Positions 15,773 to 23,698 of a DNA stretch of 41,238 nt are shown here, one piece after another. Position 1 is the stretch's first letter, and each line of letters opens with the position of its first letter. Location of the stretch: NCBI GenBank assembly GCA_018238545.1, contig JABCTC010000031.1, forward strand, positions 1-41,238, written 5' to 3'. Under the pieces are notes generated by a model, which was not told the origin of the DNA, made no database searches, and saw only the letters and a program-made list of their open reading frames with translations. Source of the stretch: Candidatus Heimdallarchaeota archaeon. Its GTDB lineage: Archaea; Asgardarchaeota; Heimdallarchaeia; Heimdallarchaeales; Heimdallarchaeaceae. The translations under genes were made by a program, and so were the position numbers.

Positions 15773-17617
15773 ATGGGAAGGAACATTTTTTTTTCTTTAG
15801 ATAAGGTTCAAACCAGTTTGGTACTAATTAAAAACCTTTGTGATATCTTAATAGTTAGTACTAGTGTTGTTGTAATCGATAGAGTAGCACACACTATATT
15901 TATGGTTGTTACAAATAATTCAATAAAAGACTCTTGGTTTATTTTAAACATTAGTATGATGATTTCTGCTTTAGTATTAAGACTTGTTTTTTCACTTTTT
16001 TCTAATAAAATAACATTCAAAATTTCAGCGAAAATTAAGATCAATGTTCGTGAAAAGATTTATTCTAAATTATTAGATCTTGAAATGAGTTATAAAGATA
16101 TTAAAAAAACTGGTGGACTCGTTACAACTTCTATCGAAGGAGTTGAAGCTCTAGAGGTCTTCTTTGGGTTTTTTCTTCCTCAAATATTTTTAAGTATCCT
16201 AATTCCATTTGGATTATACTTTTATTTGCGCATATATCAACCAACAATAGCTCTTGCTTTAGTTCTAGGAGTACCACTTATTCCCCTATGTGTTGGTGCT
16301 GTTCAAGCTTGGATTAGACATGTTTCAAGGATGCATTGGAGCACATATGAGGATTTGAATAGTTTGTACTTAGATTCCATACAAGGGATTACAACTTTGA
16401 AACTATTTAATTTAGTTGAACAAAGGACAAACACAATTAGGACAAGAAGCTGGGAATTCCGTAATAGAACTATGAAGCTTCTGTACACTAATCTTGTTTC
16501 TATATTGACAATGGATATAATAGCTTTAATGGGAACTGCTTTAGGAATCACATTAGCCATAATCTATCTTTCCTCTCATTTAATTACACTCGCAGGAGCG
16601 ATTGTTGTCTTGTTTCTATCTTATGAAATGTTCAGACCTTTACGTGGTTTAGGTTCTGCTTTCCATGCTGCAATGAATGGGATATCAGCTTCTAAATCAA
16701 TCTTTGAAATTCTCGATCAAAAGACCAAGTTGGAAAAAAGCAAACCTTTCATCATGTTATCTTCAAAAGAAAATTTTGATATAGAATTCTGTAATGTTAA
16801 CTTTACATACACAACTGATACTCCTCAAGTTTTGAAAGGTGTAAATTTTATTGCGAAAACTGATCAAATAACAGCAATAGTTGGTATTAGTGGCTCGGGA
16901 AAATCTACGATTGCCAATTTAATAGTAAAACTGTATGAACCCGCTTCAGGACAGATATACATAGATAAACACGATATAGAAAATATAAGTAGAAACAATA
17001 TAAGGAAATATATTGCAATGGTTTCCCAAAGAACATACTTGTTTCATGGAACCATTAGAGAAAACTTACTTATAGCTAGACCTGAATCAACAGAGGAAGA
17101 ATTATATTTAGTTTGTAAGAAAGCAGGTATTGATTGCTTCATTAAATCACTTCCCAATGGATTAGATTCCTCAATTGTTGAACATGCTAAAAACATATCT
17201 GCAGGTCAAATTCAAAGATTTGGTATAGCGAGAGCATTGTTGAAGGATACTCCCATTCTAATTCTTGATGAACCAACTGCAGATGTTGATAGAGAGAATG
17301 AAGCTAAAATCATTGAAACCATAAAGGAAATCTCTAAAAATAAAACAACAATCGTTATAGCACATCGATTAAGTACAATAAGAGATTCTGATAAAATAAT
17401 TGTTCTTAATAATGGAATTATTTCAGAAGAGGGAACTCATGAAGAACTAATGGAAAAAAACAGTGTTTATGTTAGTCTTGTTCATCATCAACTAGAACAT
17501 GAATCTGCAGATGTTAAAGAAGATATGATAAAGATTTATGCAAGGGTTAGTGGAGCAGGATCAGCAAGAAAACCAAGAGACAGAAGAGGAAGCAAAGATA
17601 GGGGATGCACAGAATGA
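15773..17617 (+). CDS. ABC transporter permease/ATPase, CydD-like half
   Basis: This 614-aa fused half-transporter has a six-helix membrane domain (about 20-300) and an ATPase domain with Walker A GISGSGKST (about 371), degenerate signature ISAGQIQRFGIARALL (about 475), Walker B LILDEPTADVD and switch TIVIAHRLST. The run RPLRGLGSAFHAAMNGISAS at the end of the membrane domain closely recalls CydD, whose partner CydC exports glutathione/cysteine or binds heme. The last 35 residues are an unusual basic tail (ending RKPRDRRGSKDRGCTE) not expected in the family. The gene starts 2 bp after the MFS stop and overlaps its partner by about 4 bp. Confidence 0.88.
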   Translation: MGRNIFFSLDKVQTSLVLIKNLCDILIVSTSVVVIDRVAHTIFMVVTNNSIKDSWFILNISMMISALVLRLVFSLFSNKITFKISAKIKINVREKIYSKLLDLEMSYKDIKKTGGLVTTSIEGVEALEVFFGFFLPQIFLSILIPFGLYFYLRIYQPTIALALVLGVPLIPLCVGAVQAWIRHVSRMHWSTYEDLNSLYLDSIQGITTLKLFNLVEQRTNTIRTRSWEFRNRTMKLLYTNLVSILTMDIIALMGTALGITLAIIYLSSHLITLAGAIVVLFLSYEMFRPLRGLGSAFHAAMNGISASKSIFEILDQKTKLEKSKPFIMLSSKENFDIEFCNVNFTYTTDTPQVLKGVNFIAKTDQITAIVGISGSGKSTIANLIVKLYEPASGQIYIDKHDIENISRNNIRKYIAMVSQRTYLFHGTIRENLLIARPESTEEELYLVCKKAGIDCFIKSLPNGLDSSIVEHAKNISAGQIQRFGIARALLKDTPILILDEPTADVDRENEAKIIETIKEISKNKTTIVIAHRLSTIRDSDKIIVLNNGIISEEGTHEELMEKNSVYVSLVHHQLEHESADVKEDMIKIYARVSGAGSARKPRDRRGSKDRGCTE

Positions 17618-19350
17618 TGTATCAAAAATCTTCAGTTCCTGTTTTATGTAAAAAAGACATGTCCAGATTTCAGATTATTATAAGATTGCTTAGAATGGCT
17701 AAACCACTCTTTGTTCCAATGACCATTGCAACTATCTTTGGTATTTTGAACAATTTATCTAACATTGCTCTTATCGGTTGGGGAGCTTGGTTAATTTCTA
17801 AAATATTTGTTTTGAATACTTCTCCTGCAGTTTGGGAAATAGTTTTACTTTTTATATTTGCACTAATTAAATCCTTTAGTTCATATTTAGAGCAAGCAGA
17901 AAATCATAATGTAGCTTTCCGTTTATTAGCAAATTTACGTACAAAATTTTACAAGAAATTAGAGCCATTAGCTCCAGCAAAGCTAATAAACAAACGTAGT
18001 GGTGACATAATTTCAACTATTTCGGGAGATATAGAACTAATTGAAGTTTTTTTTGCTCATACAATCTCACCAGTTGTAATTGCAGCTATAGTATCTTTGA
18101 CAGTAACTATTTTTCTATCATCATGGTGGGGTATTATTGCTCTAGTAATATTGCCTTTCCAGTTTGTTTTAGGAATGGTTGTACCTCTTATTTGGGAACG
18201 CATTGTTAGAAGTAGGGGGCAAACAATTCAAGCTATCCTTGGAGAAAATAACGCTCATTTAACTGATTCATTACAAGGATTGAAAACTGTCCTTCTTTTT
18301 AACTATGGTAAGAAAAGAAAGGAAGAAATTGCTAACAAAGGATTAGTATTGAACAAGGCAAAGGGAAAATATTCTACAGCTGAAGGTTTTCTAAAAGGGA
18401 TTATAAACGCAATTGTTCTAACTGCAGATATCGTAATAGTTGTTGTTTCAGTAATAGGATTTCAAGCTGGAATATTAAGTATTCAGGGACTAATAATAGT
18501 TGTTGCTATAGCTATCAGTTCATTTGGTCCTTTATTGTCAGTAAGTTCAGTTTCTCATTACTTAACTTTAACATTTGCTGCAGCAGAAAGATTATTCAGA
18601 ATTATTGACGAAGAACCTGTTGTTAAAGACATTCCAGAATGCTCTTCAAAAATACCTTCAGATTATGATATTGAGTTTAATAATGTGTGTTTTAGGTATT
18701 CCCCAAATGAATCGAATGTTTTAGATGGTTTTAGTATGAGTGTGCAACAAGGAACTACTATTGCTCTTGTAGGTGAAAGCGGGTGTGGCAAAAGCACTTC
18801 TTTGCGGTTATTACTTCGTTTTTGGAATTTAGATTCAGGTGAAATCATTATTGGTAAGCGAAATATCAATAATATCTGCCAAAAAACACTCTATCAAATG
18901 ATAGCTGTTGTCTCTTATGACTCATTTTTATTCAATACTACAATTAAAGAAAATATACAATTGGGTAATCCTAGCGGAAGTATGGACGAAATCATAAAAT
19001 ATGCAAAGATGGTTTACATTCATGATTTCATTGAAACATTGCCTAAAAGATATGAAACACAGATAGGAGAGATTGGAGATAGATTATCTAGTGGAGAAAA
19101 ACAGAGAATACTTATTGCTAGAGCATTAATGAAAAACACTCCTATACTAATTTTGGATGAACCTGTTTCTAACTTAGATACTCTAAACGAGAATGCCATT
19201 CAAAAAACTTTGAATGAGGTATGTAAGAATAAAACTGTCATTCTTGTTACCCATAGACTCTCAAGTCTTGCTCATGTTGATTGTGTTTACCAACTTAGAA
19301 ATGGCAAATGCTACAGAATAGAAGAGATTGATACTTTACTTCAATCTTAG
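17614..19350 (+). CDS. ABC transporter permease/ATPase, CydC-like half
   Basis: The second half-transporter (about 578 aa) has six membrane helices followed by an ATPase domain with Walker A GESGCGKST (about 387), signature LSSGEKQRILIARALM, Walker B LILDEPVSNLD and switch His in LVTHRLSS. Its signature is closer to consensus than its partner's (ISAGQ), as in asymmetric heterodimeric exporters where only one site is fully active. I take the ATG at 17614, overlapping the stop of the first half (ATGA) and preceded by GGGG at 17601-17604; 17605 is also in frame. The pair looks CydDC-like but may carry iron chelates, thiols or heme in this context. Confidence 0.88.
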   Translation: MMYQKSSVPVLCKKDMSRFQIIIRLLRMAKPLFVPMTIATIFGILNNLSNIALIGWGAWLISKIFVLNTSPAVWEIVLLFIFALIKSFSSYLEQAENHNVAFRLLANLRTKFYKKLEPLAPAKLINKRSGDIISTISGDIELIEVFFAHTISPVVIAAIVSLTVTIFLSSWWGIIALVILPFQFVLGMVVPLIWERIVRSRGQTIQAILGENNAHLTDSLQGLKTVLLFNYGKKRKEEIANKGLVLNKAKGKYSTAEGFLKGIINAIVLTADIVIVVVSVIGFQAGILSIQGLIIVVAIAISSFGPLLSVSSVSHYLTLTFAAAERLFRIIDEEPVVKDIPECSSKIPSDYDIEFNNVCFRYSPNESNVLDGFSMSVQQGTTIALVGESGCGKSTSLRLLLRFWNLDSGEIIIGKRNINNICQKTLYQMIAVVSYDSFLFNTTIKENIQLGNPSGSMDEIIKYAKMVYIHDFIETLPKRYETQIGEIGDRLSSGEKQRILIARALMKNTPILILDEPVSNLDTLNENAIQKTLNEVCKNKTVILVTHRLSSLAHVDCVYQLRNGKCYRIEEIDTLLQS

Positions 19351-19401
19351 TATTATTGAAATGAATTAAAAGAAAAAGCTTGATTATGTTATTTATTCAC
19401 T

Positions 19402-19962
19402 TTATTCAACAGATAAGTCTATTTCTTTTATGATCTCTTTCTTCCTATAATTGAGGATTTTTCCTTTCTGTTCCATAAATGTGAATAAACCCGTTTTTTC
19501 CATTAATTCAATTATTTCTTCTTTTGAGATGTGGAAACAAAATCGAGTAGATAGAAAACCTTCGGGTTTTAAAATCCTATACATTTCATTAAGAACTCTC
19601 TCTTTGTCTTTAATTTCTGGTAACACTCCAAAAAGCATAGCAACATCAACAGTTTCATTTTCTAGACTTGTATCTCCTTCAGATATTATTGTTTTAATAT
19701 TTTGAATTCCTTTCCTTATTGCTCTTCTTTCAACAGTTTCTGTAGCATATCGCTGTTTATCTAAAGCATAGATTGTCCCCTTTGTTATGATCTGTGCTAA
19801 TGGAATCGTAAAAGACCCTACTCCACATCCAAAATCAAGTATAGTGTCATCTTTTCTGATTTTAAGTTTTTTCAATTCTTTTTTAGGTTTAAAGGGATAA
19901 CCAACAATATCTCTCATTCTCAACAACATATACATTACATAATCTTTTATCGTTACATTCAT
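19402..19962 (-). CDS. Class I SAM-dependent methyltransferase
   Basis: This 186-aa protein has motif I LDFGCGVGSFTIPLAQ (42-57), the acidic residue after strand 2 in YALDKQ, motif II/III region VDVAMLFGVLPEI, and a C-terminal ISKEEIIELMEKTGLF, in the order of small UbiE-like methyltransferases. The acceptor is unknown; similar stand-alone proteins methylate small molecules or metalloids. It lies 44 bp downstream of sufB on the same strand, so it is probably the last gene of the suf operon, and it converges on the ABC exporter. Confidence 0.85.
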   Translation of the reverse strand: MNVTIKDYVMYMLLRMRDIVGYPFKPKKELKKLKIRKDDTILDFGCGVGSFTIPLAQIITKGTIYALDKQRYATETVERRAIRKGIQNIKTIISEGDTSLENETVDVAMLFGVLPEIKDKERVLNEMYRILKPEGFLSTRFCFHISKEEIIELMEKTGLFTFMEQKGKILNYRKKEIIKEIDLSVE

Positions 19963-20006
19963 TTCTTATCACAACCTCTCTTTTATTCTCCTTAGCTTTG
20001 TTATTT

Positions 20007-21254
20007 TCATCTATTTCTAATCGGAATCACATCCCATTCTTCACCATGCCCTGAAATCTCTGCTACTTCTGTTAAAGCAGCATCTAATTCTGGGGATATG
20101 CCTTCAATTCCTGGATCTATGAACCCTCTAATTATTGTTGATAATGCTTTTTCTTCTGTGAAACCCTTAGACATCAAATAAGCCAACTCTCCTGGAGCAA
20201 TTCGTCCAATTGAAGCCTCATGACTCATTCTAGCATTAGGATTAAGCGCTCGTAACGCTGGTGTTGCCTCTATCATACCTTCGTTATTCATCATAAGTCC
20301 TGCACAATCAATATGAGCACGACAATTTTCCCCTTTACCTATGAGTAAACCTGTTTGAACAATAGTCCCTCCTTTGCAAACAGCTCTAGCACATATCTCT
20401 GCTCCACTGTTAGCACCTTCTATTAAAATTGTTCCTCCAATATCACAATAAGTATTAGGTAATCCCAAAATTATAGAAGCATACTTTGCTGAAGAATTAT
20501 CTCCTTTTAAATGTGTGAATGGATAGATCTGAACTGTTCTTGGAGGGTTGGTTGAACAATACGTATTTGTAAATATCCCCCCCTCTTCAACGATGGTACA
20601 AGTTCTAGGCTCAATATCAAAGCTTGGTCCCCAATTATGAATCATTGTATTAACAAGCTTAGCATTTTTTCCAATATATATCTCTGAAATAGCTAGGTGC
20701 AGACCCTTTTTGGCATCATGTGCTCTTGTACATCCAGTAAGAAGTGTCAATTCTGAGTCTTCCTCTAGTATTACGATGTTATGAAGACCTTGTACCCTAG
20801 TACTCCTTGTCATATATAATGCAGCTTGGAAGGGTTTTTTTATTTTATAACCCTTTTTTACTCTTATGAAAAAGCCTCTTGGAATTGAGTTAGAAATGAC
20901 TTCAACAATTTTATCTTCATTTCTTCTTATTGCTTTGAACCAATATTTTTCTTTCAGCCAAAGATATTTTTCTAATGCTTCCGCAATTGGGATACACTCA
21001 AGTCCTTCAACGAATTGTGTAGAAACAAAACCACATTGTCCATAACATAAATAAGTTCCCGAACGATTACTTTCATCCATCAACATTCCTACCTCTGCCA
21101 AGGTTTTGACATCTTTTGCTTTCATCTCATCTAATGAACGAATCTCAGGTGGAAGATTTTCTTTTAGTCTAAGAATATCCTCTTCCTCTATATCTACAAT
21201 GTCAAATTGCTCTTCGTTTGCTTGTAATCCCTTTTTATGTTTATTATTATGCAT
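20007..21254 (-). CDS. sufB: SufB/SufD-family Fe-S assembly scaffold (SmsB-like)
   Basis: This 415-aa protein contains the long right-handed beta-helix of SufB/SufD (from TLLTGCTRAHDAKKGLH to GRIAPGELAYLMSKGF). The C-terminal helices EEKALSTIIRGFIDPGIEGI and the ARMSHEASIGRI motif with its His and Glu hold the region that contacts SufC and cluster ligands. With only SufC beside it, and no SufD, SufS, SufU or SufE, it matches the minimal archaeal SufBC (also called Sms) system that builds Fe-S clusters. Several cysteines (in ICARAVCKGG, NTYCDIGG and HIDCAGL) lie in the helix. It starts 4 bp after sufC. Confidence 0.92.
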   Translation of the reverse strand: MHNNKHKKGLQANEEQFDIVDIEEEDILRLKENLPPEIRSLDEMKAKDVKTLAEVGMLMDESNRSGTYLCYGQCGFVSTQFVEGLECIPIAEALEKYLWLKEKYWFKAIRRNEDKIVEVISNSIPRGFFIRVKKGYKIKKPFQAALYMTRSTRVQGLHNIVILEEDSELTLLTGCTRAHDAKKGLHLAISEIYIGKNAKLVNTMIHNWGPSFDIEPRTCTIVEEGGIFTNTYCSTNPPRTVQIYPFTHLKGDNSSAKYASIILGLPNTYCDIGGTILIEGANSGAEICARAVCKGGTIVQTGLLIGKGENCRAHIDCAGLMMNNEGMIEATPALRALNPNARMSHEASIGRIAPGELAYLMSKGFTEEKALSTIIRGFIDPGIEGISPELDAALTEVAEISGHGEEWDVIPIRNR

Positions 21255-21258
21255 CTAA

Positions 21259-22020
21259 TCACAACTCCCTTTTTTTCCTTCTATTGCAGTTTATACAATA
21301 TTCATAACCATGTTGTTGTATTTGTTCCAGCATCTCTTGTGGATTTCCTGTGCAACCAATAGTGCCATTCATCATTAAGTGTGCTAAATCCGCATTAAAA
21401 TAATTCAATATGTCTCCTGTGTGAGTAATAATTAATCCTGAAGATCTAGTAATTATTTGATTTTTATTCTTTTCTGAATGTAAAATTTCAGTAAGCATCC
21501 CACCAATTTTCCCTAAAAACTCCGGGTCGATTCCTGAATCTGGTTCATCAAGTATAAAAAACTTAGGTGATGATACAACCATTTGAAAGATTTCTGATCT
21601 TTTTATCTCTCCACCTGACAAATCAGCGTTAATTTCTCTATCGATGAAATCTTGCATTTCGAATTTTTCTATTTGTTTAGAAATATAGTCTACCTTTTCA
21701 GGATTATTTTTTAAGTAGAAATCAATTATATTTCTTAATTTTACACCTTTAATTGTAGGTGGTCTCTGTTGAGCTACACCAATGCCTAACCTAGCTCTTT
21801 CATCAATTTCTAAATCAAGCAAATTTTTTCCTTCAAATATTATCTCACCTTTGGTTACCTTAAATTGAGGATAACCGATAATTGTCATAATTAATGTAGT
21901 CTTACCACTGCCATTTGGACCAAAAAGTGCATGAACTTCTCCATCTAGTAATTTGATATTTACATCATGCAAAATCTCTTTTCCTTCAACTGAAACATGA
22001 AGATTCCTTATATCGATCAT
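21259..22020 (-). CDS. sufC: SufC-type Fe-S assembly ATPase (SmsC-like)
   Basis: This 253-aa ABC-type ATPase has Walker A GPNGSGKTT (34-42), a Q-loop in GVAQQRPPTIKGVK (the PPxxxGVK of SufC), signature LSGGEIKRSEI, and Walker B FFILDEPDSGIDPEF with the SufC-typical Asp-Ser-Gly-Ile-Asp. It powers cluster assembly on SufB. Its C-terminus ends in YCINCNRRKKREL, a C-x2-C not found in canonical bacterial SufC and possibly metal binding. GGTGA at 22027-22031 is the ribosome binding site. A TTTCGG-type palindrome lies about 80 bp upstream. It heads the sufC-sufB-methyltransferase operon. Confidence 0.95.
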   Translation of the reverse strand: MIDIRNLHVSVEGKEILHDVNIKLLDGEVHALFGPNGSGKTTLIMTIIGYPQFKVTKGEIIFEGKNLLDLEIDERARLGIGVAQQRPPTIKGVKLRNIIDFYLKNNPEKVDYISKQIEKFEMQDFIDREINADLSGGEIKRSEIFQMVVSSPKFFILDEPDSGIDPEFLGKIGGMLTEILHSEKNKNQIITRSSGLIITHTGDILNYFNADLAHLMMNGTIGCTGNPQEMLEQIQQHGYEYCINCNRRKKREL

Positions 22021-22098
22021 TATTTCACCAATTATTCTTTCTAAATGTCACTTCTAACAGTAAAACCAATTTGAAACCTATTGTAAGGACACATTTAA

Positions 22099-22114
22099 TT
22101 TTGGCTTGCCGAAA
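22099..22114 (-). promoter_or_regulatory. Predicted DtxR-family operator upstream of sufC
   Basis: On the minus strand this reads TTTCGG-CAAG-CCAAAA, matching the feo operator TTTCGG-N4-CCGAAA at every arm position but one. It lies 79-94 bp upstream of the sufC start, next to an ATAGGATAAAG stretch (22115-22125) that could be the TATA element, the same geometry as at feo. Binding by the same iron regulator is an inference. Confidence 0.65.
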
Positions 22115-22234
22115 CTTTATCCTATTTCATTACTTATTAGTTTAACTAAATGTACCTAATCACAAGTAGAATTTAAGTCTTCAGACCTCCTTAAAAAGAA
22201 TGCAATAACTATGAACTTAATTAAATTAAAGAAA

Positions 22235-23632
22235 CTATTCCAGAAGATTGTTTCTTTGTTTTGCAAGATTCAGAGATTTCTCAATGAAACTAGAGGGATA
22301 AGGAAATTGAGTACTCAATTCTTTCAATAGAGTTTGAGAATCTTCTCTTACTTTCATAACTGTAGATGTGATAATATAAGCTAAAGATACAAGCTTTTTC
22401 AATTCTTGAAAAATTATCACTGAAGCTTTTGTAGGTTCTTCATTTCTGATTTTTTCAATAAACTGAATAAAATATGAACTGGTGCTTGGACCAGTTATTT
22501 TGTCTTCTTCTAGATCAATCACAGTTATTGTTTCCTTGTTATGAATAAGTGGTAAAATTGATTGATGAGTATTCGAAGACATTCCAACAATTCCTCTTAT
22601 TAATATATTAAAATCTACTTTGGATAAATCTTCTTCTGTGATCCAATCGACTACATTGAAACTCAAATGTTGAGTGAAAATGGAAAGTGTGTCAACAATA
22701 AGTTTTGCGACAGATTTGTCTCCTACAACGTGAATAGGATTACCAGAAAGAGCTGCAAATAAAACAATATCCAGGTTATTTTTAGTAACGTTGGAAAGTG
22801 TTGCGAGAGAGATTTCTTCTATATCAATCATAGAAAATTTATTGCCAGAATCTTCAAACTCTTGCAATTCTACAAGCAAATCTATGAAATCAAAATTCTG
22901 TCTACTTCCAGTATAGCTCTTAATCAATCGTTCTAACACGGGATAAATTCTAAAAAACGTATAATCTAATTCTTGAGGAATGATGAAATAACCAACCTTC
23001 GTTGTGAAACTGTCTGTACTAAAAATAACATAAAATGTTTTTTTATGTTCAGGAATAAGTTTTAAGAAACTATGAACTTTTATTTCTTGGTTAACTTTGA
23101 GTATATTGTTATCTATGATTTGAGCTATAGATTTATGATAAACACTATCTGTTTTATTTCCGAGAATTTCAACACCTTTAACTTTGTGTTGAATAGTGAA
23201 TATCTCTGGGATAAGGTTTTTTAAAGGGTGACGTGTTAAGATAATATTCAAACTGCTGATATCATGAAAACAGTGTTCTAGTATCAGCTGTGCTTCTCCT
23301 TCTGAAATTAGTTCAGGATCTCTTCCATCAAGTAGGGAAAATGCACTCAATTTGATTTGTTCTAGTAGCTGTTTTGATTGTCTTTCTGTAAATGTAAATT
23401 CTTCATCTAAAGTCTCAACAATAAAAATAAATTCTTGAAACTGTACAAATGAGATTGTTCTATCATGATAAGAAATTGATTGCAACTCTTCGTGATGTAC
23501 TTCTTTAGCATAGGTGATTATAGCTGAAATAAGACCTGATGCCAGAATTTGTTGTGTATCATCAGCTGATTCTGGCTTGGAAGCTAGCAGAATTCCTGAA
23601 CTCAATACCAAAGAGAGCTTAATATTATCCAT
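22235..23632 (-). CDS. Longin/roadblock-like protein B (paralogue of the 25219-26622 gene)
   Basis: This 465-aa protein opens with a strand-turn-strand KLSLVLSSGILLASKP, then helix TQQILASGLISAIITYAKEV and strands SISYHDRTISF and FIFIVETL. This is the order of longin/roadblock-type domains that are expanded in Asgard archaea and that in eukaryotes serve as platforms for small GTPases. Two more such alpha/beta units may follow (residues about 190-290 and 290-400), ending in a helical tail. The first 60 residues are nearly the same as those of the 25219-26622 gene, while the rest is more diverged. No catalytic motif, membrane segment or signal peptide is seen. The transcript appears leaderless from a promoter at 23655-23670. 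Confidence 0.7.
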   Translation of the reverse strand: MDNIKLSLVLSSGILLASKPESADDTQQILASGLISAIITYAKEVHHEELQSISYHDRTISFVQFQEFIFIVETLDEEFTFTERQSKQLLEQIKLSAFSLLDGRDPELISEGEAQLILEHCFHDISSLNIILTRHPLKNLIPEIFTIQHKVKGVEILGNKTDSVYHKSIAQIIDNNILKVNQEIKVHSFLKLIPEHKKTFYVIFSTDSFTTKVGYFIIPQELDYTFFRIYPVLERLIKSYTGSRQNFDFIDLLVELQEFEDSGNKFSMIDIEEISLATLSNVTKNNLDIVLFAALSGNPIHVVGDKSVAKLIVDTLSIFTQHLSFNVVDWITEEDLSKVDFNILIRGIVGMSSNTHQSILPLIHNKETITVIDLEEDKITGPSTSSYFIQFIEKIRNEEPTKASVIIFQELKKLVSLAYIITSTVMKVREDSQTLLKELSTQFPYPSSFIEKSLNLAKQRNNLLE

Positions 23633-23654
23633 TTAGTCTAATTACTAAATGCTC

Positions 23655-23670
23655 TATAAGTAAATTTCTT
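23655..23670 (-). promoter_or_regulatory. Promoter core of longin-like gene B, identical to that of gene A
   Basis: The 16 bases tataagtaaatttctt (plus-strand reading) occur here and again at 26650-26665. On the minus strand they read as a purine-rich BRE-like AAGAAA followed by a TATA-like TTTACTTATA. They lie 23-38 bp upstream of each start codon, which implies leaderless mRNAs. Confidence 0.6.
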
Positions 23671-23698
23671 TACTACTAGTCATTTAATGCTAGATGGG

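Noticed and set aside
15773..19350. Firm naming of the ABC pair as cydD and cydC
   Set aside because: Similarity is in general architecture and one motif region; no cytochrome bd genes are present and the iron context allows other cargo, so gene symbols were withheld.
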